Both the position numbers and the translations under genes were made by a program. A stretch of DNA of 64,000 bases. It comes from Maribacter dokdonensis DSW-8. GTDB taxonomy: Bacteria; Bacteroidota; Bacteroidia; Flavobacteriales; Flavobacteriaceae. The stretch lies in contig NZ_LDPE01000001.1 in NCBI RefSeq assembly GCF_001447995.1, positions 1,178,001-1,242,000 of the forward strand. The letters run 5' to 3'. Position 1 is the stretch's first letter. Each line of letters starts with the position of its first letter. The notes under the pieces were generated by a model. That model was not told where the DNA came from. It saw nothing but the letters and a program-made list of their open reading frames with translations, and ran no database searches. Below are positions 27,216 through 36,629 of the stretch, piece after piece.

Positions 27216-28463
27216 ATGCGCAGTACAGCCTTATACATATTAGCACTTATATTACTTGGTTGTTCAGGTAAAAAAGAAGAACACCTTACTGCATTCTCGC
27301 AACCTACCGTTGAAATAGTTTCTAATGTTACTCATAGCGTTGCGGGTGATGCTATTTCATTAGTGTTCAAAGCAGAAATAGACATTGATAATTTTAAACT
27401 ACACATTAAAAATGCCTTTGGCAGTGTGCTTTTGTCCCCCGAGTTATCCGAAAAAGAAAACATGGTGTTTCATATTCCTAAAAACTATTCCAGAGTTGCC
27501 GGTCCGTGTAGATGGGAACTTCTAATGGACGGACATATGATAAAAAAGGGAAAATTTGATATTGCCACGAACGCCCCAAAAGCCACTTATATAGAATCGT
27601 ATTTTGGTCCTCGCAGCGTTACAGCTGGCTACAATGATTACTCTATGTTGACCGTTGCCCCCACAGACGCTTTTGACAACCCATTAGACGATGGCACTAA
27701 GGTCACCGTAAAATACCAGTTCCAGGATAATATCGATGCAGTTGAAATTGAAACTGAGAGTTTTTTCGCATTTTATAATGTTAGGTCAACCTTAAAATCA
27801 GGCAGAATATTAGTTACGGCCGAGTGTAACGGTACAACCTCTAAAGAACTTGCCACAATAGTTTACCCAAATAATGCTACTAATTTTTCCATTAGCAGTA
27901 CTAGCGCACATAATTATGCAGATGGAAACCAGATCATCACTTTTACATCGGACATTATTAAAGATGAATATGGCAACATAGTAACCAATGGTACATTGGT
28001 AACCTTTGTAATAAAAACTGATCAAGATGCCTACCTGTATACTATAGGCACAACCATAAACGGAATTGCAGAAGCAAAAACATTACACCCGGATAAAGCA
28101 GCCGAGTGGGAAATACAAGCATTTGTAACCGGAGCAGCAGAAAGTAACACCACCAGCTTTACCTTTAACGCTGCCATTAAAGACTATCCTGTTCACTTTT
28201 CAAAAGGAAATAGAAATATAGATATTGGACCATTTGAAAGTTTTATGAAGCAGTTAATACCAGATGGTTTGCTAGTGCAATTAGACATCTATGATATGGA
28301 TGATGTTTTTATTTCCTCTAAAAAAACCACTACCAAAAATGGTGTATGTAACATTTTTCTTGGTGAATATTTTTTAGCGGAAGGTAAATACAAACTTAAA
28401 ATTAACGCTGCAGGTATAACCAAAGAATTTATAAAAAATATAGATGGCGATACAGTTGAATAA
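27216..28463 (+). CDS. Lipoprotein with bacterial Ig-like (invasin-type) domains
   Basis: 415 residues. The signal peptide ends in the lipobox LILLGCSGK (Cys near residue 16). Two Big_1-like domains follow: one around DAFDNPLDDGTKVTVKYQF and one around DIIKDEYGNIVTNGTLVTF, each with the D-x-x-G-N-x(V/L) pattern of invasin repeats. The C-terminal 90 residues are a further beta-sandwich. It begins 1 bp after the giant membrane protein gene and overlaps the hydrolase gene by 20 bp, so the three are translated together. It probably bridges the membrane protein and the polymer or hydrolase in the periplasm; this is inference. Confidence 0.75.
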   Translation: MRSTALYILALILLGCSGKKEEHLTAFSQPTVEIVSNVTHSVAGDAISLVFKAEIDIDNFKLHIKNAFGSVLLSPELSEKENMVFHIPKNYSRVAGPCRWELLMDGHMIKKGKFDIATNAPKATYIESYFGPRSVTAGYNDYSMLTVAPTDAFDNPLDDGTKVTVKYQFQDNIDAVEIETESFFAFYNVRSTLKSGRILVTAECNGTTSKELATIVYPNNATNFSISSTSAHNYADGNQIITFTSDIIKDEYGNIVTNGTLVTFVIKTDQDAYLYTIGTTINGIAEAKTLHPDKAAEWEIQAFVTGAAESNTTSFTFNAAIKDYPVHFSKGNRNIDIGPFESFMKQLIPDGLLVQLDIYDMDDVFISSKKTTTKNGVCNIFLGEYFLAEGKYKLKINAAGITKEFIKNIDGDTVE

Positions 28464-29994
28464 AACATTGTACAGAACAGTACTCATAATTACTTTTTTA
28501 GCTATCAACGGACTAGTTCTTTATGGTATTGGCGCTGCATGGGCATTTATGAATACGGGTGCAGATAAGACTTCCATGTTACATTTAGAAGTTCCCATGG
28601 AGGATGTCTACAAACCAAATCTTGATTGGGTCAGTTTAGACAATCCCGGTAGACCTATGGAAAAACAAGCTCTGGCAGAAATCACCAATGACTATATGAA
28701 CGCATGGCACGTGAGAAACATAGCCTATAAGAAAAATGACCGATACGGAATAGAGGATTTTTATACCGATAGCGCAAGGGTAAGGCTTTATGATAATATA
28801 GACCTCAACAAAAAAAACAATCATTGGTACAAGCGCACTACACTAAACCACAACTCTGCTTTAGACTTTTATACGGCAGATGGTACCATGGTCGTTTTTA
28901 AAGATTATAACGTTGAAGAATACCAAGAAATCTATGAAGGAGAAACTTTATTGTTGACCGAAAGAGATACCACCAGCTATCAAGTAATGATGCTTTTGGA
29001 GGATGGCTTTTGGCGCATAAGACATTTAAAGGAAATTCCCTCACCGGTTGATACAATGCCTACTGAGCCAAGAAACATTGATGACCAATTAAAGAAAATC
29101 CACCAGATCAAAGGAATCAACTACTACCCTAAAGATTCGCCCTGGGATACGTTTGGCAAGAAGTTCAATGATACAATTATAGAGCAAGATTTTAAGATCA
29201 TACAAAATATGGGGCTCAACACCATTCGTATATTCATACAGTATGAAGACTTTGGCAAAAATAAAGTTGATCATAAAAAACTGCAGCTGTTAAAGACACT
29301 TTTAGACAGCGCCGAAGCCTACAATTTAGACGTTCTAATCACTTTATTCGATTTCTATGGGGATTATGATGTTTCTAACTGGACTTTAACACACAGGCAC
29401 GCCCAGCAAATAGTCAATGCCGTTAAAGACCACCCTGCAGTATTAGGTTGGGATATTAAAAACGAACCAGACCTGGATTTTGAATCCCGCGGACGTTTAC
29501 GGGTTCTAAACTGGTTAGAGCAAATGATCGCAAATATCAAAAAATGGGACAAAAAACATCCGGTCACTATAGGTTGGTCTACCCCAGAAGCCGGTATAGA
29601 ACTTGCCGACAAAGTAGATTTTGTATCCTTTCATTATTATAAGGATATCGAAGATTTCAAAACAGCTTATGACACCTTGAATTCAGCTGTGCCCAACAAA
29701 CCTAAATTACTTCAAGAGTATGGGATATCATCATACAAAGGTGCGTGGAATTTTTATAGAGGTGCAGACCAAGAAGGACAAAAAGAATACTATAGTCAAA
29801 TGCAACAGGTATTGAAAGAAAACGAAGTCCCATATATGTTTTGGACATTATATGATTTTGAAAAAGTACCAAGTGCCGTGGCAGGAAGCTTACCCTGGAA
29901 AACAAAAAAACAGCACTATTTTGGCTGTTTAGATACATTGGGCAATAAAAAACCTTCGTATTTTGAATTGGTGGAACAGATTAAAAAGGAGTAA
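28444..29994 (+). CDS. Membrane-anchored glycoside hydrolase, clan GH-A, with NTF2-like domain
   Basis: 516 residues. One N-terminal transmembrane helix (VLIITFLAINGLVLYGIGAAW, listed by position) anchors the protein. Residues about 75-200 form an NTF2-like domain. The (beta/alpha)8 barrel spans about 215-510: acid/base Glu in GWDIKNEPD and nucleophile Glu in LLQEYGISSY, both expected for clan GH-A (GH2/GH5-like). Exopolysaccharide loci usually carry one hydrolase that trims or releases the polymer (compare PelA, PslG, BcsZ). The overlap with the lipoprotein gene shows tight coupling. The sugar specificity cannot be read. Confidence 0.82.
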   Translation: MAIQLNKTLYRTVLIITFLAINGLVLYGIGAAWAFMNTGADKTSMLHLEVPMEDVYKPNLDWVSLDNPGRPMEKQALAEITNDYMNAWHVRNIAYKKNDRYGIEDFYTDSARVRLYDNIDLNKKNNHWYKRTTLNHNSALDFYTADGTMVVFKDYNVEEYQEIYEGETLLLTERDTTSYQVMMLLEDGFWRIRHLKEIPSPVDTMPTEPRNIDDQLKKIHQIKGINYYPKDSPWDTFGKKFNDTIIEQDFKIIQNMGLNTIRIFIQYEDFGKNKVDHKKLQLLKTLLDSAEAYNLDVLITLFDFYGDYDVSNWTLTHRHAQQIVNAVKDHPAVLGWDIKNEPDLDFESRGRLRVLNWLEQMIANIKKWDKKHPVTIGWSTPEAGIELADKVDFVSFHYYKDIEDFKTAYDTLNSAVPNKPKLLQEYGISSYKGAWNFYRGADQEGQKEYYSQMQQVLKENEVPYMFWTLYDFEKVPSAVAGSLPWKTKKQHYFGCLDTLGNKKPSYFELVEQIKKE

Positions 29995-30040
29995 TTATCT
30001 ATTTCATTCTACACGATCATTTTCAGGTAAATGAAAACAT

Positions 30041-30070
30041 AAAAAAAGGGCTGGTGACTAGTCAGCCCTT
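30041..30070 (-). terminator. Intrinsic terminator of the first GT4 gene
   Basis: AAGGGCTG (30046-30053) pairs with CAGCCCTT (30063-30070). On the minus strand the stem is followed by a run of seven T. It lies between two convergent operons and may act on both. Confidence 0.8.
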
Positions 30071-30091
30071 ATAACACTAACCATATCGATT

Positions 30092-31321
30092 CTAATGAAC
30101 CAATTTCTTCTCCATAGTCGAAATATCAATATTAAATCCGGTTTCCTTAGACTTCTGTATCGCCTTAAAGTAATCTACATACATTTGTGTAATATCGGAC
30201 ATCGGTAATGAGCATGCCGCTCTATAATTTTGTTTTGCCAATTGAATTCTATAACTATCATCGGTAATGATCTTTTCAATTGCATTGGCTAAAGATGATG
30301 TATCGTGCGCATCAAAAAACTCGCCTACATAACCTTCTTCTTTTACCAAAACACTTAAATCTCCTAAATCTGGTAAAGCAACGGCATTACCATAACTACC
30401 AGCCTGGTGTAAAACACCTGAACTCCCTGTAGTAGATGTGTAAGGAAAAACGGTAACCGCACTTTCCCCAAATATTTTAGGCACGTCTTCTTCCGCTACA
30501 TAACCAGTAAACCTGATCTGCGGCACGTGGCTATATTTTTGTTTCATTTCATCAAGATAACCTGGTGTATTAGGACTATCCGTTCCTGCAATTACAATTT
30601 CAATATCGGCATTGCTTCTAGCTCGGATTTCTTCAACCGCCTCTATAAGAATCTCTACTTTTTTATATGTTCCAAACTTACCAAAAGCCATAACCTGTTT
30701 TGGTCCTTCAGGAAGTTTAAAATCCGGCTCTGGCGGAGTTTCAAAAGCACCATGTGGAATTAAGGCCACATTCTTAACCTTGTATTTTTGCTCTAAGGTT
30801 GTTACATATTTACTTATGGTTACCGCAAGAATATCTGAAGCCAATACAAATTTGGTCAACGTAGTGCCAATAAAGTTGTATATACTTTGTAATAATTTAT
30901 TTTTAGTAAAACCTGCATTCTCCAAATCTACTTGCTCAAGAATATTGTGTAACAATGATATGGTAGGAATTCCTTTAGATTTACAAATGAAGGGTAGCAT
31001 TAACCCTAGTGCAGCAGGTATTTTTTTATCCCCGAACTTTAAAAATTGCAGATTAAAAAGAACGGCATCTGGCTTTGTTTGTGATATGGTCTTACTAATG
31101 CGAAATATGTTGTTATAGTTATTAAAACTCCAACATTCTTTAACCGTAATCTTACAACCATCACCTTCAAAATTCAAGTCTTTTGGTTCATTGGTACGAT
31201 CGGTAATCAGTATCAACTCGGTTACTTCTTTTTGAAGTCTAAAGTGTTTCACTAAATAATAACCATACTCTGTTAAGGTTACTTTACTGGGCGGATATGC
31301 CGTTACAATTGCTAATTTCAT
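30092..31321 (-). CDS. GT4 glycosyltransferase (copy a)
   Basis: 409 residues, GT-B fold. The N-terminal domain starts KLAIVTAYPPSKVTLTEYGY; the donor-binding domain has the GKFGTYKK stretch, IVIAGTDSPNTPGY and the EX7E-like region FGESAVTVFPYTSTTGSSG. A co-linear paralogue of equal length lies at 34082, about two thirds identical by eye. The gene is the last of a minus-strand series: flippase b, GT4 b, REC-GT2, flippase a, GT4 a. It should add sugars to a lipid-linked or nascent polymer on the cytoplasmic side. Donor and acceptor are unknown. Confidence 0.88.
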   Translation of the reverse strand: MKLAIVTAYPPSKVTLTEYGYYLVKHFRLQKEVTELILITDRTNEPKDLNFEGDGCKITVKECWSFNNYNNIFRISKTISQTKPDAVLFNLQFLKFGDKKIPAALGLMLPFICKSKGIPTISLLHNILEQVDLENAGFTKNKLLQSIYNFIGTTLTKFVLASDILAVTISKYVTTLEQKYKVKNVALIPHGAFETPPEPDFKLPEGPKQVMAFGKFGTYKKVEILIEAVEEIRARSNADIEIVIAGTDSPNTPGYLDEMKQKYSHVPQIRFTGYVAEEDVPKIFGESAVTVFPYTSTTGSSGVLHQAGSYGNAVALPDLGDLSVLVKEEGYVGEFFDAHDTSSLANAIEKIITDDSYRIQLAKQNYRAACSLPMSDITQMYVDYFKAIQKSKETGFNIDISTMEKKLVH

Positions 31322-31384
31322 TGTGGTTAATTTTAATAAACTAGGTTATATAAAGTGACATGAGGTATATGAAAACCTTGTTTT

Positions 31385-32641
31385 TTATTTCGTTATAATT
31401 TTTATTTCAGTTTTGTTCTTAATGATGAAAAATAATAGTTGCGCAACCAATAATATGACCATTGCTATAATCTGCATATGTACCACAGTTTCAAGTCTAC
31501 CATGGTAAAGCATGATCAATGCTACTTGTGAAAAGCCCAATAAGCCCGATAATATTACCGGCGAGTATTGGTTAAGTGATAAAAAGTAATAAGCAAAAAT
31601 ATTAGAGACGGCAAACAACGAAGTTGCCAACGCATATTTCCAAAGTAGCGGAGCAATACTTAAATAGGCATCTCCAAACATTAAAGTGATGATCAAATTG
31701 GGCAGCAAATAACATACCGCCACAATGAATGCAGATAATGTTCCAATAAAAAATACATATTTAAAAAGTACGGGTGCCGTTGGTTCTCCATCTTTTTGTT
31801 TTTGAATTACCGTAGGCATTAACAGCATTACAAACATCCAGGCAACAAAGTACACTACCCTACCAATTAAGGCTAGTGATGAATATAGACCAGCTTGTTT
31901 ATCATCAAAATAATGCTTCACCAATAAGATGTCGCTATTGTTAATAATGATTTGAGTAAGTTCATAACCAGCGGTCAAACCAATAAAAATCCATACTTGT
32001 TTTAAATCCACTGCAGGTAATCTATCTTTTGAGAAAACCTTAACTCCTTTAAAATCTGAAGGAAAAAGTCCAAATACAAAAGAAAGGGAAATACCAACTG
32101 CAATTAAAATTCCAGATTCCAAGGGTACCAATAATAGTAAGGCGAACGTTAGTAATAACCTGCTCCACATTTCTGTTTGATATGTACCCGCCAATTTTCC
32201 AAAATCATGACCACCTTGAAATCTACCCCTGTTTACGCTCATAACAAAGTATAAGGGTATGGCAACGGCAAAAATCATGAACATATAATGGTTCTGCGTA
32301 TTGAACAATGCTTGCAGATGTTTTGAGAAAATTAGTACTAGAATACCGGTAAACACCCCAAAAACAAGTGCATATCTATACATGGTATTCTTAAAGGCAA
32401 CCCATGTTTGATCGGTAAATAAAACTGCAAATTTGGTGGTAGCCAATTGGAAGGTCATACCTACAAAAGACAAAACCAAGAGTAATGTCACCAATAAAGC
32501 CGCATCGGCAAAAGCTTCTGGACCTAATAACCTACCTAATAGCAAATTATAAAGATAATTACCGCCATTTACCAGCAAAGCACTAACCATAAACAATTGT
32601 TTAGGGGAAATTCGCTTAAATGCTAACTTTATTGTTGACAT
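31385..32641 (-). CDS. Polysaccharide flippase, full length (copy a)
   Basis: 418 residues with about 12 hydrophobic helices, the build of MOP-superfamily oligosaccharide flippases (Wzx/MATE-like). The N-terminus (ISPKQLFMVSALLVNGGNYLYN; given by position) shows the usual first-helix Gly/Asn pattern. It lies 63 bp upstream of GT4 copy a and 39 bp downstream of REC-GT2. A shorter relative lies at 35565-36404. It should move lipid-linked sugars or a growing chain across the inner membrane. Confidence 0.85.
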   Translation of the reverse strand: MSTIKLAFKRISPKQLFMVSALLVNGGNYLYNLLLGRLLGPEAFADAALLVTLLLVLSFVGMTFQLATTKFAVLFTDQTWVAFKNTMYRYALVFGVFTGILVLIFSKHLQALFNTQNHYMFMIFAVAIPLYFVMSVNRGRFQGGHDFGKLAGTYQTEMWSRLLLTFALLLLVPLESGILIAVGISLSFVFGLFPSDFKGVKVFSKDRLPAVDLKQVWIFIGLTAGYELTQIIINNSDILLVKHYFDDKQAGLYSSLALIGRVVYFVAWMFVMLLMPTVIQKQKDGEPTAPVLFKYVFFIGTLSAFIVAVCYLLPNLIITLMFGDAYLSIAPLLWKYALATSLFAVSNIFAYYFLSLNQYSPVILSGLLGFSQVALIMLYHGRLETVVHMQIIAMVILLVAQLLFFIIKNKTEIKIITK

Positions 32642-32680
32642 AATGATAGGGTGGTTTAAGAGGGATTTGTGATATAGGTA

Positions 32681-33820
32681 TTATCTGTAAACGATAGCTA
32701 TTTTTGCCAATTGGCCAACAATTTTTACAGAATCTTTCATAGAAAGTTTAGAACCATCTGCATGGATCCAACGTTTTAATGGCTGCTCACAAATAAGTTT
32801 TTTAGCCTCTACCTTACCGTAATGCTTACGCATACGTATGAACATTTCAACATCAAACAACCATTTGGTAATAAACGGTTTATTAAAAAGTAATGGCACT
32901 ACAGAGCGATCCATAACTTTAGCCCCACATTGGGTATCGTTAAAAGGCATTCTTAAAATAGTTCTGATAATAAGGTTGATGGTCATACTAATAACCTTAC
33001 GTGCAGATTCCTTGGTAATATCTGCACCCATTCTGCTCATTCTAGAACCACTAACTATTTTGAAATTGGATTTATCCAGGGTTTCCACCAAATCATCAAA
33101 ATCCCTAAAATCTGTAGATAGGTCGGCATCTAAAAAGCCTATATAGTCTAATTGCGGATCTTTGGCCATATGAAGCATTCCCAAACGTACCGCTTCTGCC
33201 TTACCGCCATTTTTCTCACAATCGTAGATACTGATATTACTCTCGTTCCCTTTTCTGAGTTCCTCTAAAACTTTTAAGGTATTATCCGTACTACCGTCAT
33301 TAACAAAACAAAGGTGATAGCCAAGGTTGCTATGTGCAAAATCTTTAAACTCGGTGCCAGAAAGACGTTCTTCTTCATTATAACAAGGAATAACAACACC
33401 AACACAGTTTTTTTGCAGCATTCTACCGCCAGTAGAAATTTCAGTTTTTAGTTCAACAACCGGTGCTCCAATAAGTCTTTTAATACGTGCAGACATTTCT
33501 GACAAGCTCACTGGCTTTTTCATATAGTCATCTATGCCCAGCGTAAAGCCATCCATAATAATAGCTTCTTCCGTGTTGCCCGACATTACTAAAACAGGCG
33601 TAGCATTTCTTTCGCCCCCTTTAATATGTTTCACAACTTCTAAACCAGAAATATCTGGCATGTTTATATCAACAAGGACCAAATCTGGTTGAAAAGAGTC
33701 ATACAACTCAATTCCCTTCTGGCCAGAATCAGCAGTCATCACATCATAGCCAAGTTCAGTTAGTCTTTTTTCAACAGATAAGAGTATCAACTGTTGATCA
33801 TCTATGGTTAGTATTTTCAT
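32681..33820 (-). CDS. Receiver domain fused to GT2 glycosyltransferase
   Basis: 379 residues with two parts. Residues 1-118 are a complete CheY-like receiver: acidic D7-D8, phospho-acceptor D51 in LVLVDINMPD, conserved Ser near 80 and K102 in YMKKPVS. Residues about 139-370 are a family 2 glycosyltransferase of the dolichol-phosphate-mannose-synthase type: GVVIPCYNEEERL, FVNDGSTDNTL and the metal-binding DAD at 231-233, followed by the SGSRMSRMGA region. No membrane helices are present. The fusion predicts a sugar transfer step switched by phosphorylation. It lies between the two flippase/GT4 modules. No kinase is adjacent, but several are encoded 5-13 kb away. Confidence 0.9.
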   Translation of the reverse strand: MKILTIDDQQLILLSVEKRLTELGYDVMTADSGQKGIELYDSFQPDLVLVDINMPDISGLEVVKHIKGGERNATPVLVMSGNTEEAIIMDGFTLGIDDYMKKPVSLSEMSARIKRLIGAPVVELKTEISTGGRMLQKNCVGVVIPCYNEEERLSGTEFKDFAHSNLGYHLCFVNDGSTDNTLKVLEELRKGNESNISIYDCEKNGGKAEAVRLGMLHMAKDPQLDYIGFLDADLSTDFRDFDDLVETLDKSNFKIVSGSRMSRMGADITKESARKVISMTINLIIRTILRMPFNDTQCGAKVMDRSVVPLLFNKPFITKWLFDVEMFIRMRKHYGKVEAKKLICEQPLKRWIHADGSKLSMKDSVKIVGQLAKIAIVYR

Positions 33821-34025
33821 GATTTAAAAAGTAAGATTTAACCTACATATAACGCAGTATTTTTAAAAAATTGTAAGTATTTAAGAAAGTTTTAGTATTT
33901 AAAAAAAATCATACACCAGCTAAATCACTGGTTTTAAGTTGTAAGCGTTTCTTACTTAATAGTCATTTAAGTAAGAATCTAATTGATCTTGATTATTTAA
34001 TTTCAACCATTGTAGTCCCTATTAA

Positions 34026-34055
34026 TAAAAAGGAGTAGCTAACCACACTACTCCT
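34026..34055 (-). terminator. Intrinsic terminator of the second GT4 gene
   Basis: AGGAGTAG (34031-34038) pairs with CTACTCCT (34048-34055) around a 9-nt loop. On the minus strand a T-tract (TTTTTATT) follows. It separates the flippase b/GT4 b unit from REC-GT2. Confidence 0.78.
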
Positions 34056-34081
34056 CTTTGCACTTAACCTAACCAAAAAGT

Positions 34082-35311
34082 TTAAAACACTATATTCTTT
34101 TCTACCAACGGAACATCTAAGGTGAAACCTTTAGACTTGGCCACTTGTATTACCTTAAAGTATTCTATATACATTTTTGCCACTTTTGACATGGGTATAG
34201 CGCTTGCCGCTCTGTAATTAGCTTTGGCTAAATACTCGCGATAAGAATCATGGACCAATATATTTTCTATGGCATCTGCCAATGATGATACACTATTTGA
34301 ATTAAAAAATTCACCCTTATACCCTTCTTCTTTAATCAACGTACTTAAATCTCCAAGCTCAGGTAAAACAACAGCTTTACCATAACTACCTGCCTGATGT
34401 AGTACACCGGAGCTACCTGTGGTAGAAGTATATGGAAATACCACAACTGCACTTTCTTCAAATATTGTAGGCACATTGCCTTCTTCTACATAACCGGTAA
34501 AGCATAATTGATCTACATGTGCATACTTCTTTTTAACGCTTTCTAAATACCCAGGAGTATTAGGGCTATCTGTACCAGCTATGACAATCTCCAAATTTTG
34601 ATTAGTACGCCTTCTGATCAACTCTATGGCATCGATCATTATTTCCAACTTTTTATATGTACCAAATTTTCCAAAAGCCAATATCTTCTTTGGTCCGGCA
34701 GGTAAACTAAAATCAGGTTCTTCTGGTGTTTCAAAAGAGCCGTGAGGAATTAAGGCCACGTTTCTAGATTGATATTTGTTTTCCAGAATAGTTTGATATT
34801 TACCCATAGTTACTGCAACAACATCTGAAGTCAGCACCAGTTTTGTTAATAGATTACCTATACCGCTATAAATTTTTTGAAAAAATTTATTTGAAATAAT
34901 ACCTACATTATTTAAATCTACCTGCTCTATAATATTATGCATTAATGATATGGTAGGTATACCTTTCATCTTACACAATAACGGTAACATTAAGCCTAAC
35001 GCTGCCGGTATTTTTTTATCTCCGAACTTTAAAAATTGGAGGTTAAAAAGTACAGCATCCGGTTTGGTAGAAGCAATGACTTTATTAACCTTAAATACAT
35101 TGGTGTAGTCATTAAAATTCCAGCATTCTTTAACTGTGACTTTACATCCTTTTTCTTCAAAATTCAAATCTTTTTCACCTTTGGTCTTATCGGTAATCAG
35201 AATAATTTCTGTGACCTCTTTTTGTAATCTAAAGTGTTTTACCAAGTGATATCCATACTCGGTCAAGGTTACTTTACTAGGGGGGTATGCGGTTACAATA
35301 GCAAGTTTCAT
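34082..35311 (-). CDS. GT4 glycosyltransferase (copy b)
   Basis: 409 residues, the same length as copy a at 30092 and aligned to it without gaps. The first 20 residues are identical (MKLAIVTAYPPSKVTLTEYG). Donor-site stretches are conserved: LAFGKFGTYKK, IVIAGTDSPNTPGY and FPYTSTTGSSGVLHQAGSYG. Differences concentrate in residues 120-190 and at the C-terminus, so acceptor choice may differ while the donor is probably shared. It follows the shortened flippase by 253 bp and ends at its own terminator. Confidence 0.88.
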   Translation of the reverse strand: MKLAIVTAYPPSKVTLTEYGYHLVKHFRLQKEVTEIILITDKTKGEKDLNFEEKGCKVTVKECWNFNDYTNVFKVNKVIASTKPDAVLFNLQFLKFGDKKIPAALGLMLPLLCKMKGIPTISLMHNIIEQVDLNNVGIISNKFFQKIYSGIGNLLTKLVLTSDVVAVTMGKYQTILENKYQSRNVALIPHGSFETPEEPDFSLPAGPKKILAFGKFGTYKKLEIMIDAIELIRRRTNQNLEIVIAGTDSPNTPGYLESVKKKYAHVDQLCFTGYVEEGNVPTIFEESAVVVFPYTSTTGSSGVLHQAGSYGKAVVLPELGDLSTLIKEEGYKGEFFNSNSVSSLADAIENILVHDSYREYLAKANYRAASAIPMSKVAKMYIEYFKVIQVAKSKGFTLDVPLVEKNIVF

Positions 35312-35564
35312 AAGGTTAAGTTTTAAAATCTATTGGGTTATTTCTGGTACAAATATCCAGTAAATACAAAGCTTTTAAGATGGATTTTAGGTGGATGAAG
35401 CTTTACTGTAGACGAACGGGAGCTATTATAGGTTAAGCAAAAACTCAGAACACAAACAACACAAAATCAATACGTTAAAAACAATCTGCAATCACTACAA
35501 CAAACTAACTGAGCCATATAAGCAGGAACTAAAGAGCTATTTGCCCACTTCTAAAAGCTAAATT

Positions 35565-36404
35565 TCAACTAACCTTTTTTAGTATTAGATTATGGCTTAC
35601 ATAAAGAAGTTGTGCAACAAGAAGCGCTACCATGGCTATAACATAAACTTGAATTATAACTACCAAGCTGTTATGAAAAAATGCCAATAATATAATCTGT
35701 GAAAGACCTACCACACCCGATATTATTACGGGAAGATACTTACCCAATGATAAATAGTAATAGGTAAGCACACTAGAGATAGCAAACAATAGTGTAGCCA
35801 AAACATATTGAAATAACAATGGTGAAAAGTCAACAATATTTAAAAGAGTTTCTGAAAATGAAACGCATACCATTGCAATAATGGAACTGACCATTACAGC
35901 ATACAAAGAATATTTTAAGGCTTTTGAAATGGTAATCTTAAACTTTCTATCGTTTTCGGTTACATTGGAAATCAAAATTACCGCGACTACCCAAAAAACG
36001 AAATAAACAAAATGTCCGATCAAAGCCATTGATGCATACACCTTTGCTTCTATAACACCTAAGTAGTGCTTAACTAAAAATAAATGTATATAACTGATTG
36101 TTACATGTACGAGCTCATAACATGCTATCAACACTATAAAGTTTTTAAATCTATTAAATGCCATAGCGTTATTGACACCAATAGTTGAATCTTTTGATAT
36201 TATTTGGTGATACGAAAAGCCAAACAAAACCAACATCAGTACTAAGCTTATGAGCAGAAAGGGCATACCATATGCCGTACCTGTTAAAAACCTACTTAAA
36301 AATTGATTGGCAATATAATTACCCCCAATGACAAAGACAGATACGCTCGTCATTAATAATTGTTCTGGAGATAATTCTGTAAGTACTACTTTATTTGTTC
36401 CCAT
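35565..36404 (-). CDS. Shortened polysaccharide flippase (copy b)
   Basis: 279 residues from the ATG at 36404; an in-frame ATG at 36500 would add 32 residues unrelated to copy a. Both ends align with the 418-residue flippase: the start (LSPEQLLMTSVSVFVIGGNY) with ISPKQLFMVSALLVNGGNY, and CYELVHVTISY onward with GYELTQIIINN to the C-terminus. About 130 residues, some four helices, are missing between them, with the frame kept. About eight helices remain. It is either a decayed flippase or a reduced form working with another protein. The frame is open throughout, so it may still be expressed. Confidence 0.75.
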   Translation of the reverse strand: MGTNKVVLTELSPEQLLMTSVSVFVIGGNYIANQFLSRFLTGTAYGMPFLLISLVLMLVLFGFSYHQIISKDSTIGVNNAMAFNRFKNFIVLIACYELVHVTISYIHLFLVKHYLGVIEAKVYASMALIGHFVYFVFWVVAVILISNVTENDRKFKITISKALKYSLYAVMVSSIIAMVCVSFSETLLNIVDFSPLLFQYVLATLLFAISSVLTYYYLSLGKYLPVIISGVVGLSQIILLAFFHNSLVVIIQVYVIAMVALLVAQLLYVSHNLILKKVS

Positions 36405-36629
36405 TATTATCCTTTTAGTGTCTGTGTAAATAATTTCATTTGACATCAAATTTCTGAACAACTGCCCTTTATTTTGTGGTAGTTTAGGTGGTTTACACAT
36501 TACTGTAGACCAATGGCAATTATCTTACTTCTAGAATAATAGGAGACCTTTTAACTTTACAATATTCTTCTAAACAAATAAATCGCAATAATTACCGTTA
36601 GGTATTTGTAGTATTAATCTGACTTTTAA

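Noticed and set aside
35565..36500. Long form of flippase b starting at 36500
   Set aside because: The extra 32 residues do not align with copy a, whereas the ATG at 36404 matches its N-terminus.
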